Assembly (NCBI RefSeq): GCF_004571025.1 | Contig: NZ_SPQT01000038.1 | Location: 21,242 to 85,241 of the forward strand | Source of the DNA: Bradyrhizobium niftali | GTDB lineage: Bacteria; Pseudomonadota; Alphaproteobacteria; Rhizobiales; Xanthobacteraceae | Direction: 5' to 3' | DNA: 64,000 nucleotides | In this document: positions 15,712 through 25,674 of the stretch, piece by piece | How positions within the stretch are numbered: the first letter of the stretch is position 1 | How the letters are laid out: each line of letters begins with the position of its first letter | Program-made: the position numbers and the translations under genes | The notes under the pieces: model-generated | Told to the model about the DNA's origin: nothing | Seen by the model: the letters and a program-made list of their open reading frames with translations, nothing else | Databases searched by the model: none

Positions 15712-18375
15712 CTAAGCCGCCGCCGCCTGCGCCGACAGCAATTGCTTCAGCTTTGCGGCCGGGACGGCCGGGCTGAACAGCCAGCCCTGCATCTGGCTGC
15801 ATCCGAGCTGCCGCAGCACCTCGCGCTGCGCCTCGGTCTCGACGCCTTCGGCCGTCGTCGCCATCCGGCGCGCGGCGGCCATGTGCACCACGGCCTGCAC
15901 GATCGGAGAAGAGTCCTCGGGCTCGCCGATGTCGCTGATGAAGCTGCGGTCGATCTTGATCTTGTCGAAGGGGAAGCGGTGCAGATAGCTCAGCGACGAA
16001 TAGCCGGTGCCGAAATCGTCGAGCGCGATGCGCACGCCGAGCTCGCGCAGCTGCTGGAGAATCGTCAGCGCCTCCTCGTCGTCGCGAATGAGCACGGTTT
16101 CGGTGACCTCGAGCTCGAGCCGCCCGGGCGCCAGGCCTGACTCGGCAAGCGCGGCGGCGACCTTGAGCGCCAGCGTCTTGGAACGGAACTGCACCGGCGA
16201 GACGTTGACGGCGATGTGGATATCGCCGGGCCAGGAGGCCGCCTCGGTGCAGGCCTGCTTGAGCACCCATTCGCCGATCTCGCCGATCAATCCGGTGTCT
16301 TCCGCGACCGGGATGAAGTCGGCGGGCGAGACCATGCCGCGCTCCGGATGGTGCCAGCGCAGCAGCGCCTCGCAGCCGGTGACGACGTTGGCCGCAAGAT
16401 CGACCAGCGGCTGATAGTGCACCTCGAACTCGCCGCGCGTCAGCGCCTGCCGCAGATCGAGCTCCAGCTGCCGGCGCAGCCGCGCCTTGGCGTCGTATTC
16501 GGGCGTGAAGACGCGGAAGGTGCGGCGTCCCTCGGATTTGGCGGCATACATCGCCAGATCGGCGCGCTTGAGCAGATCGTCGAGATTGTCGCCGTGGTCG
16601 GGCGCGATCGCGATGCCGATGCTGGCATCGGTCGGAACCTCCTGGCCCTTGCAGTTCACGGGCGCACGCAATGCGTTGAGGATCGTTTCCGCCAGCGCCG
16701 TCAGCTCGGCCTGGTCGCTGGTCCCGGCCTTGACGATGGCGAATTCGTCGCCGCCCAGCCGCGCGACGAGGTCGTTCCCGCTGACGCAGGCGCGCAGGCG
16801 GTTCGCGACCTGGCGCAGCAGTTCGTCGCCGACCTCGTGTCCGAGCGAATCGTTGACGCCCTTGAACTCGTCGACGTCGATATAGAGGATCGCGAACGGT
16901 TTGCCCTGGCTGAGCTCCGCCACGCGGCGTTCCAGATGGCCGCGCATCAGGACGCGGTTGGGCAGGTCGGTCAGCGCGTCGTAATGCGCCATATGCGCGA
17001 TGCGTTCGTCGGCGCGGATGCGCTCGGTGACGTCGTCATGGGTCGCGAGCCAGCCGCCGGCGGCACCGGGCTGGTTCTTGACCTCGATCAGGCGGCCGTC
17101 CGCGGTCTGGACGATGGCGCTCTGGGTTCGCCCGGCATTGCTTAGAATGTCGTCGCAGTAGGACGCGACGTCACCATGGAACGATCCGGTGTCATGGCGA
17201 TGCTGGATCACGTCGCGGAAATAGGCGCCGGGCTTCACCACGTCGGCCGACAGTCCGTACATCTCGATGTAGCGCCGGTTGCAGACGATCAGCCGCTCGT
17301 CCTGGTCGAACATCAGAAGACCCTGCGTCATCGTGTTCATCGCGGTGTCGAGCTGCTGCTTCTCCGCGGCGAGCCTGCGCGTCATCTGGCGGAAGATCAG
17401 GAACAGCGTGAGCACGAGCAGGCCGATCGACAGCACGGCGATGGTGACAAAGAATTTTGTCTGCGTGTGCCAGGTCGCCAGCGTCGCATCCAGCGATTTG
17501 GTTGCGACCACGACCAGGGGCACGCCCGTCAGGAGGCGCGCAGCGACGATGCGGTCCTTGCCGTCGATCGGGCTGGCGAGCTGCGTCGTGACGAAGGTGC
17601 GCTCGAACACCGCCATCTGCTCGCGCGTGCCGTTGCGAAAATTCTGTCCGATCATCGCGTCGACGTGCGGAACGCGCGCGAGCAGCTGGCCGTTCTGGTG
17701 GTGCATCGCGATCGAGGATTCCTCGCCGAGCCCGGCCGAGGCGAAGAAGGATTCAAGCTGCTCCGGCGAAATGGCCCGCGACACCAGGCCGAGGAATTCG
17801 CCGTGGGGACCGGAGACGCGCCGCGCGAACACGATCGCAGATCCATTGCCGAACCGGCCGGGCACGACTTCGATCTCTTCCTGCGAGGCCGGATCGTTCT
17901 TGAGGCGATTGAAATAGCCGCGGTCGGCGACCGAAATATCGGCGACCGGCCAGCGCCGCGACGAGTTGATAAGCACGCCCCTGGAATCGAACAAATTGGC
18001 GCCGGCGACGTCGGACCAGCCGCTCGCCTTTGCGCGCAGCACCTCGTGCATGGCCAGCGTACCCATCTCGCTGCGGAAGATATCGGCGGATGCGATGCCA
18101 TGGCTCTCGAGCTCGGCGATGACGCTCTTCTGGAGCACCGCGAAATCCTCGAACTCGCGGTCGAAATGCCGGGCGAGCATGCGCACGGAGTTTTCCAGGC
18201 TGTCGCGGCCGCTCTCGATCGCATTTTGCCGGAAACGATCGACGGTGAGCGCGGTGCCGATGGCCATCGCGACCATCAGCACGAAGCCGCCGGCGATCAG
18301 CCACGTCAGCGGCGCTCCCTGCCAACGGCGGAGCAACGCGCGCATGCGCGTGGTCCATCGGATTGATGTGCCCAT
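15712..18375 (-). CDS. Membrane-bound GGDEF-EAL cyclic di-GMP enzyme
   Basis: This 887-aa protein starts with a TM near residues 24-46, a periplasmic Cache-like sensor, a second TM near residue 300, a PAS-type region (TMTQGLLMFDQDERLIVCN), then GGDEF (LGGDEFAIV at about 538-546) and EAL (EALLRWHH at about 669). The GGDEF catalytic signature and the EAL residues (including DDFGTGYSSL and the TAEGVET segment) are intact, so both synthesis and breakdown of c-di-GMP are possible. It stands alone and lies between rpsU and a secreted protein gene. Confidence 0.9.
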   Translation of the reverse strand: MGTSIRWTTRMRALLRRWQGAPLTWLIAGGFVLMVAMAIGTALTVDRFRQNAIESGRDSLENSVRMLARHFDREFEDFAVLQKSVIAELESHGIASADIFRSEMGTLAMHEVLRAKASGWSDVAGANLFDSRGVLINSSRRWPVADISVADRGYFNRLKNDPASQEEIEVVPGRFGNGSAIVFARRVSGPHGEFLGLVSRAISPEQLESFFASAGLGEESSIAMHHQNGQLLARVPHVDAMIGQNFRNGTREQMAVFERTFVTTQLASPIDGKDRIVAARLLTGVPLVVVATKSLDATLATWHTQTKFFVTIAVLSIGLLVLTLFLIFRQMTRRLAAEKQQLDTAMNTMTQGLLMFDQDERLIVCNRRYIEMYGLSADVVKPGAYFRDVIQHRHDTGSFHGDVASYCDDILSNAGRTQSAIVQTADGRLIEVKNQPGAAGGWLATHDDVTERIRADERIAHMAHYDALTDLPNRVLMRGHLERRVAELSQGKPFAILYIDVDEFKGVNDSLGHEVGDELLRQVANRLRACVSGNDLVARLGGDEFAIVKAGTSDQAELTALAETILNALRAPVNCKGQEVPTDASIGIAIAPDHGDNLDDLLKRADLAMYAAKSEGRRTFRVFTPEYDAKARLRRQLELDLRQALTRGEFEVHYQPLVDLAANVVTGCEALLRWHHPERGMVSPADFIPVAEDTGLIGEIGEWVLKQACTEAASWPGDIHIAVNVSPVQFRSKTLALKVAAALAESGLAPGRLELEVTETVLIRDDEEALTILQQLRELGVRIALDDFGTGYSSLSYLHRFPFDKIKIDRSFISDIGEPEDSSPIVQAVVHMAAARRMATTAEGVETEAQREVLRQLGCSQMQGWLFSPAVPAAKLKQLLSAQAAAA

Positions 18376-18532
18376 CCAGCCCTCCCGTGGGATGCAAGAT
18401 GCAGCAAAACCGACAAGAGCCCGTTACCAGTAAGGGTTAGGGAAACATGAATCGGAACGGAATCAGGAGGTTGGTTCCCTCGATCGCCGAGCGCTCCGTA
18501 GGCTGGGTTTACGCTGACGCGATTCCGGTGGA

Positions 18533-19228
18533 TCACCGGCGGATTTCCCACTTCAAGGCGTCCGCATTGGCCTTGGCGAACATCGCCGGCACGTCGAACT
18601 TTCCGGTCTCGAGATCATAGCGGCAGCGCCAGCCGCCCAGTCCCTTCATGGCGACGTTCTTGGGATGGTTGTCATATTCGCCCGACAGCGAGATCACGAG
18701 GTAGCGATTGTTGGGCCAGTCCATGCCGAGCGAGCGATAGGCCTCTTCCGTACCCTCCATGAGATTGGCCGAGATGTGGAAGTCGAGCTTGGCGAACCTC
18801 TTCGTCTCCGGCCGGCCGTAGAAATAGGCCCAGGCGAGATTGCTGAGCGGCTTCTTCGTCGCGCTCGCGAAGGCGCCCTTCTCGACATGGTAGAGATAGA
18901 GGTCCTGCTCGCCCGAGCCGGTCTTCTGCATCCGCACCAGCCATTGCGAGTCGCTGGTGAAGCGGAAGCCGGCCCCGAAGCCCTGCTCGGGCTTCAGCTC
19001 CGTCATCTGCTCGCCGCGGCGAACCCAGGCCTGCCATTTGACGTCCCAATCCCCGCCGTCCTTCATGTACTGCTCGATCTTGGTGGCGCCATCGGGCGAG
19101 GTGAAGGCGAGGCCGGCATTGTTGGTGAGGATGTAGTCCGGCGGCGGGCCGGATGCGGCGAGCGCGGGCGAGGCGACGAGTGTCAGGGCAAGTGCCAGCC
19201 ATCGGGCCGGGCGGGAAAATGCGTTCAC
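18533..19228 (-). CDS. Secreted protein of unknown function (231 aa)
   Basis: A GTG at 19228 preceded by GAGGA with an 8-nt gap starts a clear signal peptide (MNAFSRPARWLALALTLVASP, cleaved after ALA). The mature part is rich in aromatic residues (WDVKWQAWVRRG, LAWAYFYGRPETKRF, LGGWRCRYDLETGKF). No family is recognised. A TTG five codons upstream is possible but lacks a ribosome-binding site. It is periplasmic or extracellular by inference. Confidence 0.65.
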   Translation of the reverse strand: MNAFSRPARWLALALTLVASPALAASGPPPDYILTNNAGLAFTSPDGATKIEQYMKDGGDWDVKWQAWVRRGEQMTELKPEQGFGAGFRFTSDSQWLVRMQKTGSGEQDLYLYHVEKGAFASATKKPLSNLAWAYFYGRPETKRFAKLDFHISANLMEGTEEAYRSLGMDWPNNRYLVISLSGEYDNHPKNVAMKGLGGWRCRYDLETGKFDVPAMFAKANADALKWEIRR

Positions 19229-19394
19229 GGAAAAAATCCTCAAAAAATATGCCGCGATGCGGCCTCGATCATTTGACGCCGACGGGGCCGCGCCGGTTCA
19301 TGTGCGCTAATCCCTTCGAACGTCTTGCTGCCGCAGCCAAATCGGCGCAATTTGCCGGCCTCGGTTGATTTGCGACCCAAGGGTTCATTGTCTG

Positions 19395-20417
19395 ATGATC
19401 ACCGCTTCCAAGGCCTTCATTGCGTTCTGCCTGCTCGCGGTGGGCGGCACCGTGCTGGTGATCGGTCCCACCGAGCTGCGCCGCCTGTTGCCGGGCGGGG
19501 CGAACACCGAGATCGCCGTCGCGGCCAAGCCTGAGGTCAAGCCTGAGGCCAAGGTCGAAGCCAAGGCTGCAACCAAGACGGAACCTAAAGCCGACACCAA
19601 GGCAGGGACGAAGCCCGAAGAACCGAAGCTCGCCGCCGGCGCGCCGCCCGTGTCCCCTGCGCCGAAGCCGGCTGGTCCATTGGACGAGACGCAAAAGCAG
19701 GTCACGGCGCTGGCCGATCTCGCGCCGGTCAAGCCGCCGGCGGCCGCGACCGACGCCGGTCCTCGCTTCGACGTCGCCCGCGTCGACGACCATGGCGAGG
19801 CGGCGGTGATCGCGGGCCGGGCTACGCCGGGCGCAAAGGTCGAGCTGCTGCGCGACGGCCAGCCGCTTCATTCGGTCGTGGCCGATGCGTCGGGCCAGTT
19901 TGTCATGACGCCGCCGCAGCTCCCGGCCGGCAGCTACGAGCTGACACTGCGCGCCAAGGCGCCGGATGGCACCGTCACGCAATCCGGCCGCACCATGCCG
20001 GTGACGATCGCCGAGGCGGCGCTTCCGCCGGCGCGTGTTGCACCGCCCACGACCAGGCAGGAAACGAAGCGGGCCGAGACGCCGGACGAGAAATCGGATG
20101 TCGTGGCATCCTTGCCGTCGGCATCGGACAGGCCTGCGGCGCGGCCCAGGGTGTTGGGGGCACCGAAACCAAGGGGCATGGCGCGAGCGACGACGGTCGC
20201 GTCGGCTTCGCCGGGCGACGCCCTCAGCGGCACACCGGCAGAGGCGGGCGGCAGCCGGGTGATCTCCCGCGGCGACAGCCTGTGGGCGCTCAGCCGGCTT
20301 GCCTACGGCGACGGCGCCCGCTACGCGGTGATCTTCAAGGCCAACCGCGACAAGATCCACAACCCGAACCTGATCTATCCCGGCCAGACCTTTGTGCTGC
20401 CGCAAAAGGCGGAGTGA
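19395..20417 (+). CDS. LysM-domain protein with Lys/Glu-rich linker
   Basis: From the ATG at 19395 the 340-aa protein has an N-terminal anchor (KAFIAFCLLAVGGTVLVIG), a Lys/Glu/Ala repeat region (PEVKPEAKVEAKAATKTEPK), a beta-sandwich segment (HGEAAVIAGRATPGAKVELL), a second linker, and a C-terminal LysM domain (VISRGDSLWALSRLAYGDG, then NPNLIYPGQTFVLP). LysM binds peptidoglycan; such proteins sit in the periplasm or envelope. No catalytic domain is present. Confidence 0.8.
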   Translation: MITASKAFIAFCLLAVGGTVLVIGPTELRRLLPGGANTEIAVAAKPEVKPEAKVEAKAATKTEPKADTKAGTKPEEPKLAAGAPPVSPAPKPAGPLDETQKQVTALADLAPVKPPAAATDAGPRFDVARVDDHGEAAVIAGRATPGAKVELLRDGQPLHSVVADASGQFVMTPPQLPAGSYELTLRAKAPDGTVTQSGRTMPVTIAEAALPPARVAPPTTRQETKRAETPDEKSDVVASLPSASDRPAARPRVLGAPKPRGMARATTVASASPGDALSGTPAEAGGSRVISRGDSLWALSRLAYGDGARYAVIFKANRDKIHNPNLIYPGQTFVLPQKAE

Positions 20418-20468
20418 GCGCGGCACTTCGCCGACGCGATTGCATCTCCTGCAGCCATGATTGCGATC

Positions 20469-20502
20469 CTCCCTCTCCCCGTCCTTACAAGGGGGTGAGG
20501 GG
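20469..20502. repeat. Partial CTCTCCCC...GGGGTGAGGGG hairpin
   Basis: A short imperfect inverted repeat (CTCCCTCTCCCCGTCC / AAGGGGGTGAGGGG) lies in the gap before the LTXXQ-type gene. It resembles a shared intergenic hairpin type; no T-run follows, so it is not called a terminator. Confidence 0.4.
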
Positions 20503-20636
20503 CTGTCTCCGCGACGGCATGGACAGTCAGGATTCTCACCGCCGCGACGCTTTGACCCTCACACTCGCGGAACCTTTGGTTCCCCCGTGCGTCATGTGAT
20601 GTGAGGTGGTTCGCTTGGCGCTGGAGGAGGGCCAAG

Positions 20637-21926
20637 GTGGTCAGGTCGGCGGTCATGTCGGGATCACGGATGCGCCTCGCGCTGGCGGGCGCCGGCCTTG
20701 TCATTCTGGCCGTGCTGCCGCCGAACAAGGCCGAAGCGCAGTTCGGATTGCGCGGCGGGCCGCTCGGCGTCGCGCGGTTCGCCGTCGGCCACGTCATCGG
20801 CATGTCGCGCCTGCGCCATGCCCGCATGGCGGTGCGGGGCGGCCGATACCGCTCCGCCGCGTTGCGCTCCCAGGATCCCCGTGGTGCCGAGAGCCGGCAA
20901 CCGCCCAATCCCGCCATTCTGCGTGCGGCGCTCACGGCGCAAGCGGCGCTGTCGGGCTGGCATGGCGGCCGCCGCCCGCAGGGCTGGTGGCGGCACCCCG
21001 ACGGCAGCTATGGCTGGGCCGGTCCGGTGTTCTGGCCGTTCGCACATGACGATCTCGCCAATGCCGTCATCCTCGGACATACGACCAGCATCTCGCTCTA
21101 TGGCTACGGCGACATCTACGCGGCGATCTTCTCGCCCTATGCGGCCAAGGAGCTTGCCGCCTACACCGCGCCGCAAGGCAGGCTCGCGCGCAGGATTCCG
21201 TCGGCGCAGAACATCTGCGATGTCAGCGATCCCGCCGGCTTCCCTACGGATCGCATCACTGCCGCCGTGCAGCCGAACGAGTTGCAGCGCACCGCGCTCG
21301 ACGAGCTCGTCACCGCCTGGACCGTGGCCCGCGACAGCATTCGCGCGACCTGCCCGGCACAGCTGCCGGTGAGCGCCTTGGAGCGCCTCGGCCTGATGCG
21401 CGAGCGCCTCGAGGCCATGATCAAGGCAACGGACGCGATCGCACCGCCGCTCGCCAAATTTGTCGATCTGCTCGACGCGAACCAGAAGACCCGGCTCGAT
21501 GCGCTGGCCAATGAGGCTCGCGCTGCGCTTGCGTCAAGCCAGCACAAGGATACGCAGGCAGCAAGCGCCTGCGCTTCGGACAGCGATCCTCGCTATGATA
21601 CCCAGCTGCAGCGCCAGTACGAGCAGCTCGTGCAGCAGCAATGGCCGGTCGCCGACATCGCGTCCACGCTGCGCCTCGACGACATCGGCCGCGCCCGGCT
21701 CGACGTGCTCCAGGACACCACGCTGCGCACCATGGAGACGCTGAGCGCCTGCCCGACCAAGCCCGCCGCGACACCGCAAGGCCGCCTCACGGCCGTGAAG
21801 GCGCGACTGGAGACGATGCTGCAAGCGGTGAAGGGCGTTGCCGACGCGCTCGACGATTTCGAGGCGGACCTGAGCGACGAGCAGAAGGCCGGCTTCGAGG
21901 CGATCGGGCCGAAGCGCGGGGCGTGA
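20637..21926 (+). CDS. LTXXQ-type (Spy/CpxP-like) secreted protein
   Basis: A GTG at 20637, six nt after AGGAGG, starts a signal peptide (LALAGAGLVILAVLPPNKAEA). The 429-aa mature protein has two Spy/CpxP-like helical segments with LTXXQ-like motifs (LLDANQKTRLDALANEARA and LSDEQKAGFEAIG), each preceded by RLEAMIKA or RLETMLQA. Known Spy proteins are periplasmic chaperones that hold unfolded proteins. The N-terminal part (GWWRHPDGSYGWAGPVFWP) is extra. Its stop abuts the stop of the converging gene with no gap. Confidence 0.7.
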   Translation: MVRSAVMSGSRMRLALAGAGLVILAVLPPNKAEAQFGLRGGPLGVARFAVGHVIGMSRLRHARMAVRGGRYRSAALRSQDPRGAESRQPPNPAILRAALTAQAALSGWHGGRRPQGWWRHPDGSYGWAGPVFWPFAHDDLANAVILGHTTSISLYGYGDIYAAIFSPYAAKELAAYTAPQGRLARRIPSAQNICDVSDPAGFPTDRITAAVQPNELQRTALDELVTAWTVARDSIRATCPAQLPVSALERLGLMRERLEAMIKATDAIAPPLAKFVDLLDANQKTRLDALANEARAALASSQHKDTQAASACASDSDPRYDTQLQRQYEQLVQQQWPVADIASTLRLDDIGRARLDVLQDTTLRTMETLSACPTKPAATPQGRLTAVKARLETMLQAVKGVADALDDFEADLSDEQKAGFEAIGPKRGA

Positions 21927-22805
21927 TCACCCGCACGCCCAGTCGAACTTCATATCCTTGAAGTCGAGCTGCGCGTTGCCGGTGCCGAAATTGTAGCCGC
22001 CGAAATATTCCTCGAACTCGATGTAGAACGGGCTCATCTCCGGCACCGCCTGGCAGGGCCGCATGGTGCCGCCGAGATGGTTGTGAGCGTGGTCCTTGCC
22101 CCAATCGTGCAAGCGGTAATTCTCGGTGCTCGGGACGCCGCCGACAAAGTAGTAGTAGGACTGATAATCGCTCGGCGGGTTGCGCGGGAAGTGCGGGTCC
22201 TGCGGGGCCTTGCCGGCGTTGGGATCGGTCGCGCGCGGCATCAAGGCGATCGCGAGGTTCTCCGCCAGATCGGCTCGCGGAGGGCCGGCGAACATCTTCT
22301 GCGCGAAGGGCGGGGCGGACTCGAAGAACGCGCTGGCGCCGCCGACATCGAGCCAGCGCGGCCGCTCCGCCGTCGCAAGCGCAAGCGGTGCCGGCGGCGT
22401 CGCGAACGCGCCCTCGTATTCGGCTGCGGTCAACAGCAGCGCGGCATATTCGTAATCGAGGATGTCGGTCATGCGCGAGAGCCGCGGATGCGCCGGCCGC
22501 GCCAGCACGGCATCGCGGATTTCGGGATCGTCAACCGCGCCGCCGTCATTGTGATCGGGCGGCGTCGCAAAGAACGACACCGCGACGATGTCCGCGCCAT
22601 GCACGCGATAGTCCTCCGGGAGCAGAAGCGTGAAGCCGTGCATCAGCGGAAAACCGGTGACGGGATCGAGCGGCCATTGCTCGCTGCTGATGCCCGGCGG
22701 CAGTCCATAGACCCAGCCGTGGTCGCGCGCGCGATCGGCGGGACGGTCCAGCATCTGCAAATCATAAGCACGCGAAGGCACGGCAAACGTCACGATCGTC
22801 TCCAT
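21927..22805 (-). CDS. Protein of unknown function (292 aa)
   Basis: It is cytoplasmic by appearance (no signal peptide). The sequence is rich in Tyr, Phe and Trp (DYQSYYYFVGGVP, FYIEFEEYFGGYNFGTG) and His (DHAHNHLGG), and ends in Cys-Gly. I do not recognise it; a beta-rich fold is possible. It converges tail to tail with the LTXXQ-type gene and is followed leftward by no operon partner. Codon use matches the neighbours. Confidence 0.65.
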   Translation of the reverse strand: METIVTFAVPSRAYDLQMLDRPADRARDHGWVYGLPPGISSEQWPLDPVTGFPLMHGFTLLLPEDYRVHGADIVAVSFFATPPDHNDGGAVDDPEIRDAVLARPAHPRLSRMTDILDYEYAALLLTAAEYEGAFATPPAPLALATAERPRWLDVGGASAFFESAPPFAQKMFAGPPRADLAENLAIALMPRATDPNAGKAPQDPHFPRNPPSDYQSYYYFVGGVPSTENYRLHDWGKDHAHNHLGGTMRPCQAVPEMSPFYIEFEEYFGGYNFGTGNAQLDFKDMKFDWACG

Positions 22806-22979
22806 CCGAAGCCTGCCTCGCTGTCGAGGCGAAGGTTAGTCGCGGGGAGGGGGGATGTGGTTCGTGGGAGCGGTCCGCAAATTGGATGCAGGTATCATTC
22901 GCAACCGGCGCCTCAATTTCGCACTCGGCCGGGACGACCCGGGGGGAGATTTTGCCTTCCTCACGGATTGAGAAAGAAC

Positions 22980-25427
22980 TCACCCCCGCCTTCGCGCCGC
23001 CGCGGCATCCACCACGTTCTCCACTTCCTCGCGCCAGCTCAGGATCTCCATCGCCAGCACGGGGTGATTGAAGCCCTTGAGCACGAGATCGTCGAGCGCG
23101 CGCGCATCGACCCAGGGCTCGACGATGCCGTAGACGCGGCGGCTGACCACGATCTGGTTGGCCTTGGCTTCGCCGCAGAGGCGGGAGGCGAGGTTGGTGA
23201 CGCTGCCGATCGCGGCATATTCCAGCCGCTGTTCGAAGCCGACCTGGCCGAGCGTGGCATAGCCGAGCGCGATGCCGATGCCGAAGCCGAGGCTGTGGCC
23301 GCGGTTGCGCCAGCGCTCGGTCAGCGGACCGATCGTGTCGCGCATCTCCACCGCCATCTTCACCGCGCGTTTCGTGTGGTCGTCGAACTGGATCGGCGCG
23401 TTGAACAGGATCATCACGCCGTCGCCGGAATATTTGTCGAGCGTGCCCTCGTATTTGAAGATCAGCTTGCCGAGCGCCGCGTGATATTCGCGGAGCACGT
23501 TCATCGCCTCTTCCGGCTCGGTCGCTTCTGTGAACGCCGTGAAGCCGCGCAGGTCGCAGAACACGACCGTTACCTCGCGGCGCTGGCTGGTGAGCAGCCC
23601 CTCGGGGCTGTCGGAGGAGGCGATCAACTGCGCGACCTGCGGTGCCAGGAACCGCTCGAGCTTGCGGATGCGCTCGATCTCGCCGAGCTGGGTCTTGACG
23701 CGCTCCTCCAGCGATTTGTTCCAGTCCTTGAGCTGCTCGGTCTGCACGCGCAGCTTGTCCGCCTGGGCGCGCACGGTCTCGTGCGCCGCCTCCAGCGCGT
23801 GGCTCTTGTGATCGACCTCGGTGAACAGGCGCGCATTGCGCATCGCCAGCACGGCCTGGTTGGCGAAGGTGCGCATCAGGCCGATGATGCTGCCGGCGAA
23901 CTCGCCGCCGGCGCGGCGCAGCACCACCAGCGAGCCGAGCGTGCCCTGCTGGTCCACCAGCGGCACCACCAGCACCGAGCGGAAGCCGGCATCGATCGCG
24001 ACGTCGCGCAGCGGCTGCTCGGCCGCGTGGTCGAGATCGGCTAGCGCGATCGGCTCACAGCTCGCCGCGGCATCGCTCAGGATGTTCTCGCCTTCGTCGA
24101 TCGTGACGTGGGCGCCGTCGGCCGATTTGTCGATGCCGTTGGATTCGACCAGGTTGAAGCGGCGCCTCTCGGCATCGAAGCCGTAGATCAGCACCGCGTC
24201 GGCATGGGTGATCTCGATCGCGTGCGCGGCGATCGTCGGCAGCACCGCGTTGAGATCGAGCGATGAGGCGACCGCGCGGCCGACCTCTTCCAGCACCTTG
24301 AGCTCGTTGATCGACTGCGCGAGATCGCGGGTGCGCTCCTCGACCTTGGTCTCCAGGTTCGAATAGGTCTCCTGGATCTGGACGGCCATGCGGTTGAACT
24401 GGCCGGCAAGGTCTTCCAGCTCGTCGGAGGTGTGCACGTCGATGCGATGGCTGAAATCGCCTTCGCCGAGCTTGTGCGCACCGTCGCGCAGCGCCGTGAT
24501 CGGAATGATCATGCGGCGGGCGAGCAGCGTGCCGGCGAGGATCGCGACCATCAGGCCCATGCCGATCAAGAGCGCGATGCGCACCAGCTGGTCGCGGATC
24601 GGCGTCAAGGCCTGCGTGGTCGGCTGCTCGAACATCACGCTCCAGCCGAGTTTCGGCACGGTGCTCGCGGCTGACAGCACCGAATGGCCGTTGAAGTCGG
24701 TGCCGGAGGTGTCGGGCTCGCGGCCGGGCGAAATCGCGGCAGCCACCTGCGGCAGCTTCGACAGGTCCTTGCCGACATCGGGGCCCTTCGCGGACGTTGC
24801 CAGCACGCGGCCGCGCGGATCGACCACATAGGCAAAGGCCGCCTTGCCGACCTGGGCGTCGGACAGCAATTCGGAGAGGAAGCTGAGATCGATCTCGGCC
24901 ACCGTGACGCCGGCGTTGAAGCCGGAATGCGCCACCGAGATCGACATGAACGGGGTCCGGTCGGAGAACCAGGCCGGCGCGTAGCTGACGCCGCGGGCGA
25001 CGGTGTCGGTGAAGCGCATGTCGCGGGAGAGATCGGCGTTGCCGCCGGTCGTGGTCGACTGGCGCGAGACGCGCAGCACCTCGCGGCCGTCGCCGTTGAG
25101 CTGGAACAGCTGGTTGACGACCGCGACCTGGTGCAGGAGCTGGGCGTAGTCGGCGCGGCGCTTCTCGAGGGTGTCCTGGCTCGCGCGGGTCACCCAGCTG
25201 ATCTGGCGCTCGAGCTCGGAGATCGACTGTTCCATGCGCCGGGCAACGGCCTGGGCCTTGTCCTCCAGCCCGTCGGCCAGCTGCGTCTTGGTGGCGCGAT
25301 AGGAGATCCAGGTCTCCATCGCGCCGTTGACCGCGAGGACGAACACGACGAGGCCGACGAGGGAGACGACGTATTTGGCGAACAAGCCCTCGCGCAGAAA
25401 CCGTGTCTTGTCGTTCGCTCCCGCCAT
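22980..25427 (-). CDS. Membrane class III adenylate/guanylate cyclase with Cache, HAMP and GAF domains
   Basis: From the ATG at 25427 (GAGAGG upstream) this 815-aa protein has TM1 near 18-38, a periplasmic double-Cache-like domain, TM2 near 280-300, HAMP, a coiled-coil, a GAF domain (from about residue 385), a second coiled-coil and a C-terminal class III cyclase. The two metal Asp residues (FCDLRGF near 624 and SGDGVMILF near 668), the Lys before SGDG, and the late Asn and Arg (NLASRL) are present. The usual second purine-selecting Asp is Ser (IGSVTNLASRL), as in the class IIIb type, where Thr or Ser takes this place. cAMP synthesis is the best guess. A Crp-family gene lies 2.6 kb away. Confidence 0.9.
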   Translation of the reverse strand: MAGANDKTRFLREGLFAKYVVSLVGLVVFVLAVNGAMETWISYRATKTQLADGLEDKAQAVARRMEQSISELERQISWVTRASQDTLEKRRADYAQLLHQVAVVNQLFQLNGDGREVLRVSRQSTTTGGNADLSRDMRFTDTVARGVSYAPAWFSDRTPFMSISVAHSGFNAGVTVAEIDLSFLSELLSDAQVGKAAFAYVVDPRGRVLATSAKGPDVGKDLSKLPQVAAAISPGREPDTSGTDFNGHSVLSAASTVPKLGWSVMFEQPTTQALTPIRDQLVRIALLIGMGLMVAILAGTLLARRMIIPITALRDGAHKLGEGDFSHRIDVHTSDELEDLAGQFNRMAVQIQETYSNLETKVEERTRDLAQSINELKVLEEVGRAVASSLDLNAVLPTIAAHAIEITHADAVLIYGFDAERRRFNLVESNGIDKSADGAHVTIDEGENILSDAAASCEPIALADLDHAAEQPLRDVAIDAGFRSVLVVPLVDQQGTLGSLVVLRRAGGEFAGSIIGLMRTFANQAVLAMRNARLFTEVDHKSHALEAAHETVRAQADKLRVQTEQLKDWNKSLEERVKTQLGEIERIRKLERFLAPQVAQLIASSDSPEGLLTSQRREVTVVFCDLRGFTAFTEATEPEEAMNVLREYHAALGKLIFKYEGTLDKYSGDGVMILFNAPIQFDDHTKRAVKMAVEMRDTIGPLTERWRNRGHSLGFGIGIALGYATLGQVGFEQRLEYAAIGSVTNLASRLCGEAKANQIVVSRRVYGIVEPWVDARALDDLVLKGFNHPVLAMEILSWREEVENVVDAAAARRRG

Positions 25428-25674
25428 CCGGATCCTCTCGCGCCGCCATCGACGCCGGCGCTACGGCCCGTACGGGCCCCGCCGCCCTTCTATCACAATT
25501 TGGGCCAAGGGACGTGCGGGGACCGGTCGACCGGCCAGCGTGGTTACCCGCTGCGGACGCCGGGTCGGGCCGAAAGGGTGGTGAATTGCCGCAGCCTCCT
25601 CCGTTCGGAGGAAGCAGGCAATGGCGAAGCCGAGGTAAGGGATCGGCGTGAAGTCCAGTCCGTTGGTCCGCCAA

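Noticed and set aside
25599..25612. CCTCC-GTTC-GGAGG hairpin after the AsmA-like gene
   Set aside because: Short stem and no T-run on either strand.
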